From Nymphaea colorata (Eukaryota > Streptophyta > Magnoliopsida > Nymphaeales > Nymphaeaceae): a stretch of 60,000 nucleotides of DNA. Every line of letters begins with the position of its first letter. Position 1 is the stretch's first letter. The position numbers and the translations under genes were made by a program. The DNA lies in contig NC_045139.1 of the NCBI RefSeq assembly GCF_008831285.2, positions 19,266,354 to 19,326,353 of the forward strand. Reading direction: 5' to 3'. The notes below the pieces were generated by a model, which made no database searches, was not told the DNA's origin, and was given only the letters and a program-made list of their open reading frames with translations. Positions 26,582-36,648 of the stretch are shown one piece after another.

Positions 26582-28014
26582 TTGGGATATTGCAATGTTG
26601 GAAAACTATCTTTGATGCTACCCAATCAAATATTTTGTGTTGAATATTTCATATGTCATAATCGTACATGGAAAACTAAAATCCTTCTCATTGGCGCAAA
26701 GATCATTTTCATTATCTTTGACCTTTCGACTTGTTTATTGGGATGCTTAGGAGATCGCCCACATGATGATGAAAAGTGGATTGTTGATCATGATCATAGA
26801 CATAAATCAAAACGCAAGTACAACATCAAAATAGGATCATATTAGACCTCTGATCTAGACTCTACTTGCAAACACCTAAAGCCGGACGGATCAGACCTCT
26901 GGTTCGGACTCTGAATTACAACATCTATACCGGATCAGATGAGACCCCAGGTCCAAATTCAACATCTTAATTAAATCATATTCTCTAATCCAAATCATAA
27001 GTCCCAAATCAAAATACAACACCTAAGAGGATCATATTAGACCTCTGATTCAAATCGACATTTTATATCTGAGTTCAACAGCTTATCAGGATCAGATCAG
27101 ACCTCTGATCCAAATTCCCAATATGACGTTGTGTATCGTTGGTATGATATTCTTTCTCATCCAATAAATGTTGGATGTATGATTCGCAGTTCGGGATGTA
27201 GATTGTGGACGATGTTAGAAAATGAGATGTATACTATATGAACAATGGATGATATTCAACTATTCTTTGGACAATGTTTTCAAGAAGAGTGATATGAATG
27301 TTTGAATCAAAGATTGGGATATTCCAACCATGGAAAATTATCTTCGATGTCGCCCATTCCAAGATTTTTTATTGAATATTTCGTACGTTATAATTGCACA
27401 TGGAAATTTGAAATCTTTATCCATTGGACAAAGATCATTATCATTACTCTTGTCCTTTCAACTTGTTTTTTGGAATGTTTAGGAGATCACCTACATGTTG
27501 TCGAAAAGTGGATCGTAGATCCCGATCGTACACTTAAATGCAAATCCAAGTACAACATTTGAAATCTTATCTATTAGACTTGTGATCTCCACTCTTGTTG
27601 CAAAATCCAAATCCAACACATAAAGGCAGATAGATACGACCTTTGGTCCAGACTCAAGATATGAATCAATATGAATCAGGTTATGCGTCTTATTCAAGTC
27701 ATTGATCCCAAACCAAAACCCAACACTCAAGCAGAATCGGATTAGACTTCTGATTCAAACCGAGATTTTAAATCCGAGTGCAACACCTTGTCCGGGTCAG
27801 GTCAGACCTCTGATCCTAATTTCCCATATGTTATCTTCTATCATTTGTATTATATTCTTTCTCATCAAGTAAATTGACGATTCGAGAAGTTGATTGTGGA
27901 CTATTTTTGGAAAAGTGATGTATACTTTATGAACAGTTTGTGATCTTCAATGATTTTTTGGATTCCTTTACCAAGAAGATGGATATAAATATTAGAATCA
28001 TGGATTGGTATATT
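26582..28014 (+). repeat. Array unit U16, long edge variant (1,433 bp)
   Basis: Retains the 27-bp edge block (about 27,620), duplicates 'atgaatca' at about 27,660, and lacks about 20 bp near 27,872. More diverged than interior units. Confidence 0.9.
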
Positions 28015-28386
28015 TCAATGTTGGAAAACTATCTTTGATGCTACCCAATCAAAGATTTTGTGTTGAATATTTCATTTTAATAATTGTACATGGAAAATTA
28101 AAATCCTTCTCATTGGGGCAAAGATCATTTTCATTACCTTTGACCTTTCAACTTGTTTATTGAGATGCTTAGGAGATCGCCCACATGATGATGAAAAGTG
28201 GATTGTTGATCATGATCATAGACATAAATCAAGTTAAGCGTCTTATTCAAATCATTGATCCCAAACCAAAATCCAACACTTGAGCCGGATCAGATTAGAC
28301 TTCTGACTCAAACCGAGATTTTAAATCCGAGTTGAACACCTTGTCGGTGTCGAATGATACCTCTGATCCAAATTTCCATATGATAT
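28015..28386 (+). repeat. Array right edge, truncated chimeric unit (U17)
   Basis: The A half is fused at about 28,232 ('cataaatcaagttaagcg') directly to the tail of a B half, deleting about 1 kb. The array then stops where TRM 3' UTR-like sequence begins. Confidence 0.85.
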
Positions 28387-28480
28387 CTTCAATTGTTGAT
28401 TAAATAATCAAACTTACAGGACTCTCTCTCTCTCTCTTCCTCCCCAACGCAATTTATGATCTCGTGCAAGGGGTAGCATC
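28387..28480 (-). pseudogene. 3' UTR relic of TRM pseudogene, cut off by a copia insertion
   Basis: Matches the 3' flank of the better TRM copy at 49,972-50,060 (CT-run, 'tcctccccaacgcaatttatg'). The rest of this pseudogene continues at 38,965 on the far side of the 10.5-kb element. The last five bases (GCATC, 28,476-28,480) are one copy of the target-site duplication. Confidence 0.85.
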
Positions 28481-28853
28481 TGTTAAAATCCAGCACATTC
28501 TCACAATTCTCAAAGTCCTTGTAATATGTGAAGTCTCTTAGGATTCTACGTTCTTGTAGAATGTGTTGAGGTAGTTAATGTCATTGTAATATGTGAAGAG
28601 TCTCTTAGGATTCTACGTTCTTGTAGAATGTGTTGAGGTATTTAATATCATTGTACTATGTGAAGAGTCTCCTAGGATTCTACAATTGGAGACTCTTCGA
28701 ATTCTGAATTTGAAATTATAAATAGGGCATGGGCAGACCATCCTGGCCATGGCTTCTTCTCCTCAACCTCTTCTTGTTTTCATTCTCTCTCTCTCTATCT
28801 TCCTGCGTGAGTGCTGTTTTCTGGTTTCAGATATTGGTGCTAGATTTCTATCA
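28481..28853 (+). repeat. 5' LTR of outer copia (373 bp)
   Basis: Starts TGTTAAAA and ends ATCA directly before the primer site. About 2.6 copies of a 66-bp sub-repeat (starting near 28,521, 28,586 and 28,653) carry a hairpin ATTCTAC/GTAGAAT. A promoter TATA box follows at 28,717. Confidence 0.95.
28717..28724 (+). promoter_or_regulatory. LTR TATA box
   Basis: TATAAATA in the distal half of the LTR, followed by GGGC and a pyrimidine-rich leader, as expected for an LTR promoter. The 3' LTR has the same box. Confidence 0.6.
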
Positions 28854-28870
28854 TGGTATCAGAGCCAGGT
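28854..28870 (+). promoter_or_regulatory. Primer binding site, initiator tRNA-Met
   Basis: TGGTATCAGAGCCAGGT starts immediately after the LTR end. It is the usual plant copia site complementary to the 3' end of initiator tRNA-Met. Confidence 0.9.
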
Positions 28871-29072
28871 TGCGTTATCTCTACCTAACAAAATGCCCAA
28901 ACAGGTCTGATCTGGTTAGAACTCTTTTCTCATCTTGTCTCTATCCTGAATTTACTTTTCTCTTGCGTAATTCTTGTTCTTTTTTCTTCTTGCTTACCTA
29001 AGGACACAACTTGTTATATCGTGTCTTCTTTCCCTCTCATCTTCTACCTGTATACCCTTCTTTTCTGTTGTC

Positions 29073-29828
29073 ATGGAAAACCTTTCGCATTCTGGTATGT
29101 CCTCAAATTTTCTTCCTCGCCTTATTACCGAAAAACTCAACCATGAGAATTATCTAACCTGGAAAAGGTAGATCATGCCTTTTATAAGAAGTCAAGGCCT
29201 CTTTGGACATGTCGATGGTTCAACAAGGACTCCACCAATATCTGTTCTGCAGGAAATAAAGAATGAGGCAGGAGAGGTCATTGATGTTCAAGAAATTAGC
29301 AATCCTGAACATGTTGTGTGGATGAGGCGTGACCAAAGTCTTGTTGCATATATTTTGTCTACGCTATCTCAACAAGTGTTACTTTCAGTTTCTGATGACT
29401 GTATTGCAGAAGAATTATGGAAAACCCTTGCTGATACCTTTTCCCAAATATCAGAAGCTCGAATTATGTACTTAAAGAAAGAATTTCAGAATTTGAACAA
29501 AGGTTCAACATCTATCATGGATTATTTGGGGCGCATTAAGGCTGTCATTGTACAACTTGCTGCCCCAGGGAATAACATTTCTGATAAGGAGAAAGTGCAG
29601 CAAACTTTAAGTGGACTTGGGCATGATTATCATGCCTTTATTACAGCTCTTGAGGTGCTCCCTGTTCTGCCTTCCTTCAACGAATTACAAGGTAAACTTC
29701 TCCAACACGAAATGAATATGAAAGGAGTCATTGAAAGGACTGATCAAGGGATCTCCCAAAATGTGTTGGCCATGAATGTAAAATTTGGTCAGAACCATGG
29801 GAACTCTAATCAAGGTGGTCGCGGCATT
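29073..29828 (+). pseudogene. Outer copia gag, N-terminal part (broken)
   Basis: Codes for the N-terminal part of a UBN2-type copia Gag: a starting domain with NYLTWKR, a helical capsid-like region and Asn/Gly-rich sequence towards the nucleocapsid. A TAG at 29,169-29,171 follows WKR, where relatives usually have Gln. The start was taken at the ATG of MENLSH, about 200 bp after the primer site. The frame is interrupted at 29,829 by the inner copia and resumes in frame at 35,164. Confidence 0.85.
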
Positions 29829-29833
29829 CTACC

Positions 29834-30014
29834 TGTTAAAGATACAAAAAAGGGGTTTTCTGAAATATTAGGAAGTTAGGGAAGGTCTCTTTAAATGTTT
29901 TGTTACTTTTAGTGGACTTCTCTTGTAATTTTCCCTAACCCTAATCTCTTAATAGAGATTAGGGTCACGAAATGCAAGATAACTTTTTGCTGCCTCTCTC
30001 TCTCTCTCGTAACA
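29834..30014 (+). repeat. 5' LTR of inner copia (181 bp)
   Basis: Identical by eye to 34,978-35,158. Contains a perfect 11-bp stem (CCCTAATCTCT/AGAGATTAGGG, 4-nt loop) at 29,939-29,964 and ends in a CT run. Confidence 0.95.
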
Positions 30015-30027
30015 TGGTATCAGAGCG
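30015..30027 (+). promoter_or_regulatory. Primer binding site, initiator tRNA-Met
   Basis: TGGTATCAGAGCG directly after the LTR, the same tRNA-Met type as in the outer element. Confidence 0.9.
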
Positions 30028-30737
30028 GGTGTGGGCGTCGACGGCAGAGTGCACTTTCCGGTGACCTTCTCCGGCGATCACCATCTTCTCCGACGAACAG
30101 CCAAGTGAGTTCGTTCCTTTTTTTTTTTTTCTCTCGTTCTCTCCCTTGTCACCGCTACTCCTTATTCCCTCTTATCACCCAATAAGGAGACAGTGAGGGA
30201 ATAGGGGTTGGGCGTGCCGTGAGAAGGAGGACCTGATCACGCCTATGTGGAAGGCGTGATCAGATCCTCATATTGGTCGTATGAAGAGACTATTGTGGAT
30301 GCAGCGTGACGTGTGACGCTGTGGTTTGTGATGATCGTAAATACAGTTTCGGTAAAGTCAAGCTGCGTGAGGTGTTGTGGATGCTTTGTGGAGTCTATGT
30401 GCTGCTTATAAATTCAGGTTTTTTGAATATGATCAGATTTTTTCTATAGATCGTGGATACAAATTCAGTAAAGAAAGGCTGCGTGAGGACTGTTGCTGAT
30501 CCTTAGTACAAGTTTTTGTTTGATTTCGTGGCTTTCTTTGACACGTGGACAGGAAGTTTTATGAGAACTAGCTGCTGTTATAAGTGGCAGCAGTCTTCAG
30601 TCGTTGGGAGCAACAGTCTTCAGTCGTTGGGAGTTCATTCTTGTTTTTGTCATCGGCTAAATCAGATCTGAAGTGACAGTAATTTCCTAGCCCTCCTTCT
30701 TTAAACGTTTGCGTCAATCTGGTCTTCTTTATTTACT
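30028..30737 (+). other. Untranslated leader of inner copia
   Basis: About 0.7 kb between primer site and polyprotein start, without a long frame. It holds a T-run at 30,117-30,130 and a short tandem duplication of 'gtcttcagtcgttgggag' near 30,594-30,640. Packaging signals of LTR elements usually lie here; none can be recognised by sequence alone. Confidence 0.6.
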
Positions 30738-33700
30738 ATGGCTGAAAACAGTAAATCTGAAGGGTCTACTGACTACAAGATGGCTGGGAATTCATTCTCT
30801 TATGGAACCACGATGAAACTTAATGGCTCAAATTATGAAATATGGTCTAGGGTATTCATAATGTCGGTGGCTGGTCATAGGAAGAAATATATTCTTGAGG
30901 AGGATGAACCTATTGAGAAAAAAGGAATATATGCTGCGTGGGATGAAGATAATTATATTGTTATGTCTTGGATTATGAATAGTGTGGAGTCTCATATAGC
31001 CCCAACTATTGCATATTATACCAAGGCCAAGGATATGTGGTCTTTCTTGAGAAAGATATACTCGCATGCCACTAATGTAATCAAGATCCTACAACTAGAA
31101 GAGGAGTTATGCAACATTCGACAAGGGGATCAGGACCTATCTCAATATTTTGCTACTTTGACTGCTGCATATGAACGGTTAAAGGCTCTTCGCCCACCTT
31201 GCCAGCATTGTTATGCATCACACGTTGAGACTGGTATGGTGGCAAAGTTCTTATCTGGCCTATCTTCAGAATACTCTGTGGCAAAGTCTCAAATTCTAAC
31301 AGGCAGTGAACTTCCAGATTTAGCAGACACGTATAATAGGCTGAGTCGCTTTGCAGCCACTCTTTCTCAGACTACGCATGACATACCAGTCTCTGCACTT
31401 GTGATATCAGGAGGACGGGGCCCTAGTTCTTTTGGAGGCACTAGGGGGCGTGGTACGGGCCGTGGTGCTGGACGTGGCAGATTTCAGTGCTCTTATTGTG
31501 GCAAAATTGGTCATCTAGAGGACCGTTGTTGGGACAAACATCCTCACCTCAGGTCTAATGTTTCCTCTGGACGTGGTGGAGGTAGATTCACCACAAGCAG
31601 AGGTCCTTCTTCATCCCAGGCAACTCATTCAAAGGCAACAATATCTATGGTTGAGTCTTCTACTGATCCTTCTATATCTATGTCATATTCTCTTAACCTA
31701 AGTAAGGATGAATATGATCGTGTTCTTGCTCAGAGGTCTGGCTCTACATCTGCCTCTACATCTACCAATGCTGCTGTTGTAGATTCAGCATTCTCTGTTG
31801 GTGCTCCTACTGCTGATCCAGGTATGACATGGATGATAGACTCGGGCGCTTCTAGACATTGTTGTAATCAACCACAAAATTTTTCATCATTTGTCAGATT
31901 TTCTACACCACAGTATGTTAAGCTGGCTGATGGCAAGTTGTCCCCTGTTTTGGGTAGCGGTGATATTTATCTTCCACATTTAGGCACTATTACACATGTG
32001 CTATATGCACCTCAGTTTCCTGTTAATTTGATATCTGTGAAGCAGCTAGCTATCGACTTACAATGTAAAGTCATTTTTGAATCTGACTCTTGTTCTTTTC
32101 AGGACTTACCAACTGGGAAGATGATTGGTGGCGGCCATGAGCGTGAGGGCCTTTATTTTTTGTCAATCCCAGTTGATGTTGCTGCATCTTCAGTCCCTTC
32201 CAAGCCTTCTCCCTTCCAATGGCATCTCAGATTGGGTCATCCGTCCGTACCAAAACTTCGTCGCATGTTTCCAGACATTCCTGCATCAGAGTCCTTCTTA
32301 TGTGATGCCTGCCAGTTGGGCAAGCATACACGGAGCAGCTTTCCTTCGAGTCAGAGTCCATCGAGTCAGAGTCCTTTTGATCTCATTCATGTGGATGTAT
32401 GGGGTCCTAGTCGGGTTCCTTTTCGATCATGTTTTCGATATTATCTTGTTCTAGTTGATGATTTTACTAGAGTCAGTTGGGTTTTCTTGTTAAGGGAAAG
32501 ATCTGAAGTCATATGTATTCTTCAAAAATTTATCAAGGAAATAAAAACTCAGTTTGGATTCATTGTCAAAAATATTCGCACTGATAATGCTCTTGAATTC
32601 AAGTCTTCCATTCTACTTCAGTTTTATGCCGACCATGGAATTCGACCTCAATATACTTGTCCACATACGTCCCAACAGAATGGTGTAGCCGAACGCAAAC
32701 ATCGGCAACTCCTAAACGTAGCTCGTACCCTCATGTTACATTCTCACATGCCTGCCTATTTTTGGGGTGATGCTATCCTTACTGCGTGTTACCTCATTAA
32801 TAGATTACCCTCTTCCTCCATTCAAGACCGTATTCCAATTCAAATTCTATATCCAGGGCGTTCATTATTTCATTTACCTCCCAAAGTTTTTGGATGCACT
32901 TGCTTCGCACATATCCTAGGCCCGACCAAAAGCAAACTGGCTGCCCAAGCTATCAAATGTATCTTTATTGGCTATTCAGCTAATCAAAAGGGATACAAAT
33001 GCTTTGATCCCGTGACCAAAAAAGACATTATCAGTGCGGATGTTACCTTCTTTGAGTCTCGTCCTTATTTCTCTCCGTCAAGTCCCTCTTCATCTGAGAT
33101 GCATGCACCTATACCTCTTCCTATTCCACCAGTGTCACTTGAGTCATTTCCATCATCTCAACCTAGGTCACATGAACGTTTTCTTGAGCCTCCGTTGGTT
33201 TACACTCGTCGTCTAGGTCCCTCTCTCGACCGTCCACCAGCATCGTCTCAAGAGGTAAGCTCTACTGATAAGACTGACTCAGGTTTAAGTGATGACTATT
33301 CTGCAGCAGATCTCCCTATTGCTATTCGCAAGGGCAAGCGACAGTGTACCTTACATCCTATATCTAATTCGGTCTCTACTGCTCATCTGAGTACACACTT
33401 AGTACAGTTTGATCAAGCTTTATCTAGTCATGTTATCCCGTCCTCGCACCATCACGCCCTGTTAGATCCACGTTGGCGACAAGCTATGCAGGAGGAAATG
33501 GATGCTCTTCTTTCTCGGGAGACTTGGGATTTGGTAGACCCCCCAACACGCTGTGATGTGGTTGGCTCACGATGGGTATTCACCATCAAGTATCATTCTG
33601 ATGGGTCAGTTGAAAGGTTCAAGGCCCGTCTTGTCGCAAAAGGTTATACTCAGACTTATGGTGTTGACTTCTTTGAGACCTTTTCGCCTGTGGCCCGGTT

Positions 33701-34970
33701 GGGCACTATTCGCTTGATTATCTCTCTTGCTGTCCAACGAGAGTGACCTCTTTTTCAATTGGATGTCAAAAATGCCTTTCTGTATGGAGACCTTTCTGAA
33801 ATTGTTTATATGCAGCAACCACCTGGTTTTGAGCGACAAGGGGAGTGTTCCAAGGTATGCAAGTTAAAGAAGGCTATTTATGGACTCAAACAGAGTCCCC
33901 GTGCATGGTTCCAAAAGCTTACTGAAGTGTTATCTAAGTGTGGATTTAGCCGATCCCAACTTGATCACTCATTGTTTATCAAGCGAGGCTCAGCAGGACT
34001 TGTGATATTGATTGTCTACGTGGATGATATTGTTCTTACAGGGGAAAATGATCAAGAGATAGCTCAAACAAAGGAGTTTTTACAGCAACACTTTGTTACG
34101 AAAGACCTTGGACAACTTCGTTATTTTCTTGGTATTGAGGTGGCTCGTAGTAATAAAGGAGTTGTAGTGTCTCAAAGGAAATATGCTCTTGATCTTCTAC
34201 AGGAAACAGGACTATTGGGGGCTAAACCTGCCACACTTCCCATGAATCCTCGCATTCATATACATGATGATGACTCAGAGCCGTTTGACTCTAGATCTTA
34301 CAGATCTCTGATAGGGAAACTGTTATATTTGACTGTCACTCGTCCCGACATTAGCTTTGCTGTGAATAAGTTGAGCCAATTCATGGAAAAACCCCGAAAA
34401 GTTCACTGGGATGCAGCTCTAATGATTGTAAGATACTTGAAATCAGCCCCGGGAAAGGGGCTATGGTTCAAGAAAGGAGAATGTGTTGACATCGAGGCGT
34501 ATAGTGATGCTGATTATGCTGGATCTGTAGATGATAGGAAGTCTACTACCGGGTTTTGTGTCTTTGTGGGCGGTAATCTTATTTCCTGGAGGAGCAAGAA
34601 GCAGAATGTTGTGGCTCGTTCTAGTGCTGAGTCAGAATATAGGGCTATGGCTCAAACTGTGGCTGAAATGTCGTGGGTTAGATCACTACTTGTAGAGTTG
34701 GATGTCTCAGTGAATCTCCCAATGAAGATGTATTGTGACAACAAGGCAGCTACATATATCGCTAACAATCCTGTCTTCCATGAGCGGACTAAACACATTG
34801 AAGTGGATTGCCACTATATTCGGGACTTAGTTCAAGGAGGAATTGTTAGCACTATTCATGTCTCCTCAGAAGATCAGGCAGCAGATCTTCTCACTAAAGC
34901 TCTTCCCATAGGCGATTTCCTGAGATGTTGTAACAAGCTGAGCATGATTGACATATATGCTCCAGCTTGA
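30738..34970 (+). pseudogene. Inner copia gag-pol polyprotein, one in-frame TGA
   Basis: One frame of about 1,410 codons interrupted only by TGA at 33,744-33,746. In order: Gag helical region (about residues 20-230), CCHC zinc knuckle CSYCGKIGHLEDRC (about 250-263), protease with DSGAS (about 368), GAG-pre-integrase with H..C..C, integrase core with the acidic residues in HVDVWGP, RTDN and AERKHR, RT with the DVKNAFLYG block, YGLKQSPRAWF and YVDD, then RNase H with ADYAG, SSAESEYRA and NKAA. The stop sits between LAVQRE and PLFQLDVKNAF, where relatives usually have Trp; TGG to TGA is one change. As it stands no RT would be made without read-through. Start chosen at the first ATG after the leader. 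Confidence 0.93.
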
Positions 34971-34977
34971 GGGGGAG
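34969..34977 (+). promoter_or_regulatory. Polypurine tract of inner copia
   Basis: GAGGGGGAG immediately before the 3' LTR, overlapping the stop codon. It primes plus-strand DNA synthesis in this family. Confidence 0.9.
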
Positions 34978-35158
34978 TGTTAAAGATACAAAAAAGGGGT
35001 TTTCTGAAATATTAGGAAGTTAGGGAAGGTCTCTTTAAATGTTTTGTTACTTTTAGTGGACTTCTCTTGTAATTTTCCCTAACCCTAATCTCTTAATAGA
35101 GATTAGGGTCACGAAATGCAAGATAACTTTTTGCTGCCTCTCTCTCTCTCTCGTAACA
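34978..35158 (+). repeat. 3' LTR of inner copia (181 bp)
   Basis: Identical by eye to the 5' LTR, followed by the CTACC target duplicate. Confidence 0.95.
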
Positions 35159-36068
35159 CTACCGACACCAAATAATCAAGGTATGCCTCAATTGAATACT
35201 TCAAGAAAAATACCAGTTTGTTTTCAATGTAACAAGAAAGGGCACATGAAGGAACAATGCTGGTTTAATCCTCAAAATAAAAACAAAGGGGTAAGACATG
35301 ATTACAAACAAGGAGGACAAAATTCTAAATCCACCGGCGAAGATATGCAACAGCTATTGATGGCCGCACTCTCAAAGCTGACTATAAAGCAAAATGAGCA
35401 GGGAGAATGGTTCTTGGATTCAGGTGCAGCTACTCATGTGACAGGGAATGCAAGCAAATTGACTAACTTATCCCCTCATTATGGTAGAAATTGCATTATA
35501 ACAGGTGATGAAAAATCTCATCCCATTACACATATTGGAAATGCACATATTCCATTGTCATCTTCCTCTCTATCATTGTCTAATGTTGTTCTTGCTCCCA
35601 ATATCAAAAAGAACATCATATCCATTTCTAAACTCGTTGATGATACAAACTCTTCTGTTGAATTCACACCTTCTTCTGTCTATTTCAAGGACCTCCAAAC
35701 GAAGAAAATGTTTGCTAAAGGGGAGCGTCAAGGGAACATGTATGTCCTCAAGGAATGTCTATCTAAGGATTCGTCCACCTTTGGTATAGGATTGAAGACA
35801 TTTTCTCTTTCTCATAATGCGTCACCAGCTCCAAGTTCTTGCCATTTCCAATCAAAAGTAAGGGGTTCTAACCAATTTTTGGAACATGATCTATGGCATA
35901 ATCGGCTGGGACACTGTGGCCGACATTTTATTGAAAAACTTGTCACAGATAGTCTCATTCCAAGATCAAGTTTACCTCTTACTCCAAGTGTCAAAAAATG
36001 TTCAAGTTGTGAACTTTGTGAGGGTCATGTTTTACCTTTCCATAATATAAATCAAAGTGCTTCCAAAC

Positions 36069-36648
36069 CTTTTGAAATTATTTTTTCTGATGTTTGGGGG
36101 TCAGCCCCTATTGATTCCATGTCTGGTTCACGATATTATGTCTTATTCATTGACTCTTACTCACGTTTCACGTGGATTTACTTCATGAAACACAAATCAG
36201 AAGTACTCCACATATTTCGGAACTTCTATGCCATGATTCAAACCAAATTTTCATACAATGTGGTGCATTTTCAATGTGATGGTGGGGGAGAATATTCATC
36301 ACTTGATTTTATTAAATTTCTACGTGAAAAAGGGATAACTAGACAAATCTCCTGCCCTCTTTTGAAATTATTTTTTCTAATGTTTGGGGGTCAGCCCCTA
36401 TTGATTCCATGTCTGGTTCACGATATTATGTCTTATTCATTGACTCTTACTCACGTTTCACGTGGATTTACTTCATGAAACACGAATCAGAAGTACTCCA
36501 CATATTTTGGAACTTCTATGCCGTGATTCAAACCAAATTTTCATACAATGTGGTGCATTTTCAATGTGATGGTGGGGGAGAATATTCTTCACTTGATTTT
36601 ATTAAATTTCTACGTGAAAAAGGGATAACTAGACAAATCTCCTGCCCT
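36069..36648 (+). repeat. 290-bp tandem duplication inside integrase
   Basis: Two direct copies start at 36,069 and 36,359 (period 290 bp) and differ at only about five positions. Since 290 is not a multiple of three, the second copy shifts the frame. A 'cct' shared at the break suggests microhomology. Confidence 0.93.

Larger units (their letters stand above)
5225..28386 (+). repeat. 23-kb satellite-like tandem array, 1.40-kb dimeric unit, about 17 copies
   Basis: All copies are head to tail. The landmark TTGGGATATTTCAATGTTGG (or a close variant) recurs every 1,402-1,407 bp in interior full units, about 1,345 bp in three short variants and about 1,432 bp in the two right-hand units. Each unit holds two diverged halves: A (landmark reads GYFNVGK when translated) and B (GYSNHGK), offset 737 and 669 bp. 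Within each half, GGATCAGA/GACCTCTGAT sub-repeats occur at about 60-bp spacing. No transposase, LTR or tRNA/rRNA signature is present. The chromosomal position (centromeric, subtelomeric or interstitial) cannot be told from this window. Confidence 0.95.
29834..35158 (+). mobile_element. Inner Ty1/copia retrotransposon with identical LTRs (5.3 kb)
   Basis: Complete element: 181-bp LTRs (TGTTAAAGATAC...CGTAACA), tRNA-Met primer site, 0.7-kb leader, one long gag-pol frame and polypurine tract. Target-site duplication CTACC at 29,829-29,833 and 35,159-35,163. The LTRs show no difference by eye, so it is the youngest datable insertion here. It lies in the same orientation as its host element, in gag. 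The only coding defect seen is one TGA in the RT domain. Confidence 0.96.

Noticed and set aside
5880-28000. About 50 small open frames in the array that could be taken for a tandem gene family
   Set aside because: They recur only because the DNA unit recurs, differ mainly by amino-acid-changing substitutions between halves, overlap in several frames and have no family motif.
5225-28386. CRISPR-like or phage-like repeat array
   Set aside because: The units are 1.4 kb and contiguous without unique spacers, in plainly plant DNA.
5225-28386. Centromeric or knob identity of the satellite
   Set aside because: Nothing in the window (no centromeric retrotransposon family, no short canonical satellite) allows the location to be decided.
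28854-30027. tRNA-Met-like sequences after the LTRs
   Set aside because: Only 12-17 bases match a tRNA 3' end; these are primer binding sites, not tRNA genes.
33744-33746. Programmed read-through or recoding at the TGA in the inner copia
   Set aside because: Copia elements normally use one uninterrupted frame; the stop lies inside the RT domain rather than at a gag-pol border and is one base away from the expected Trp codon.
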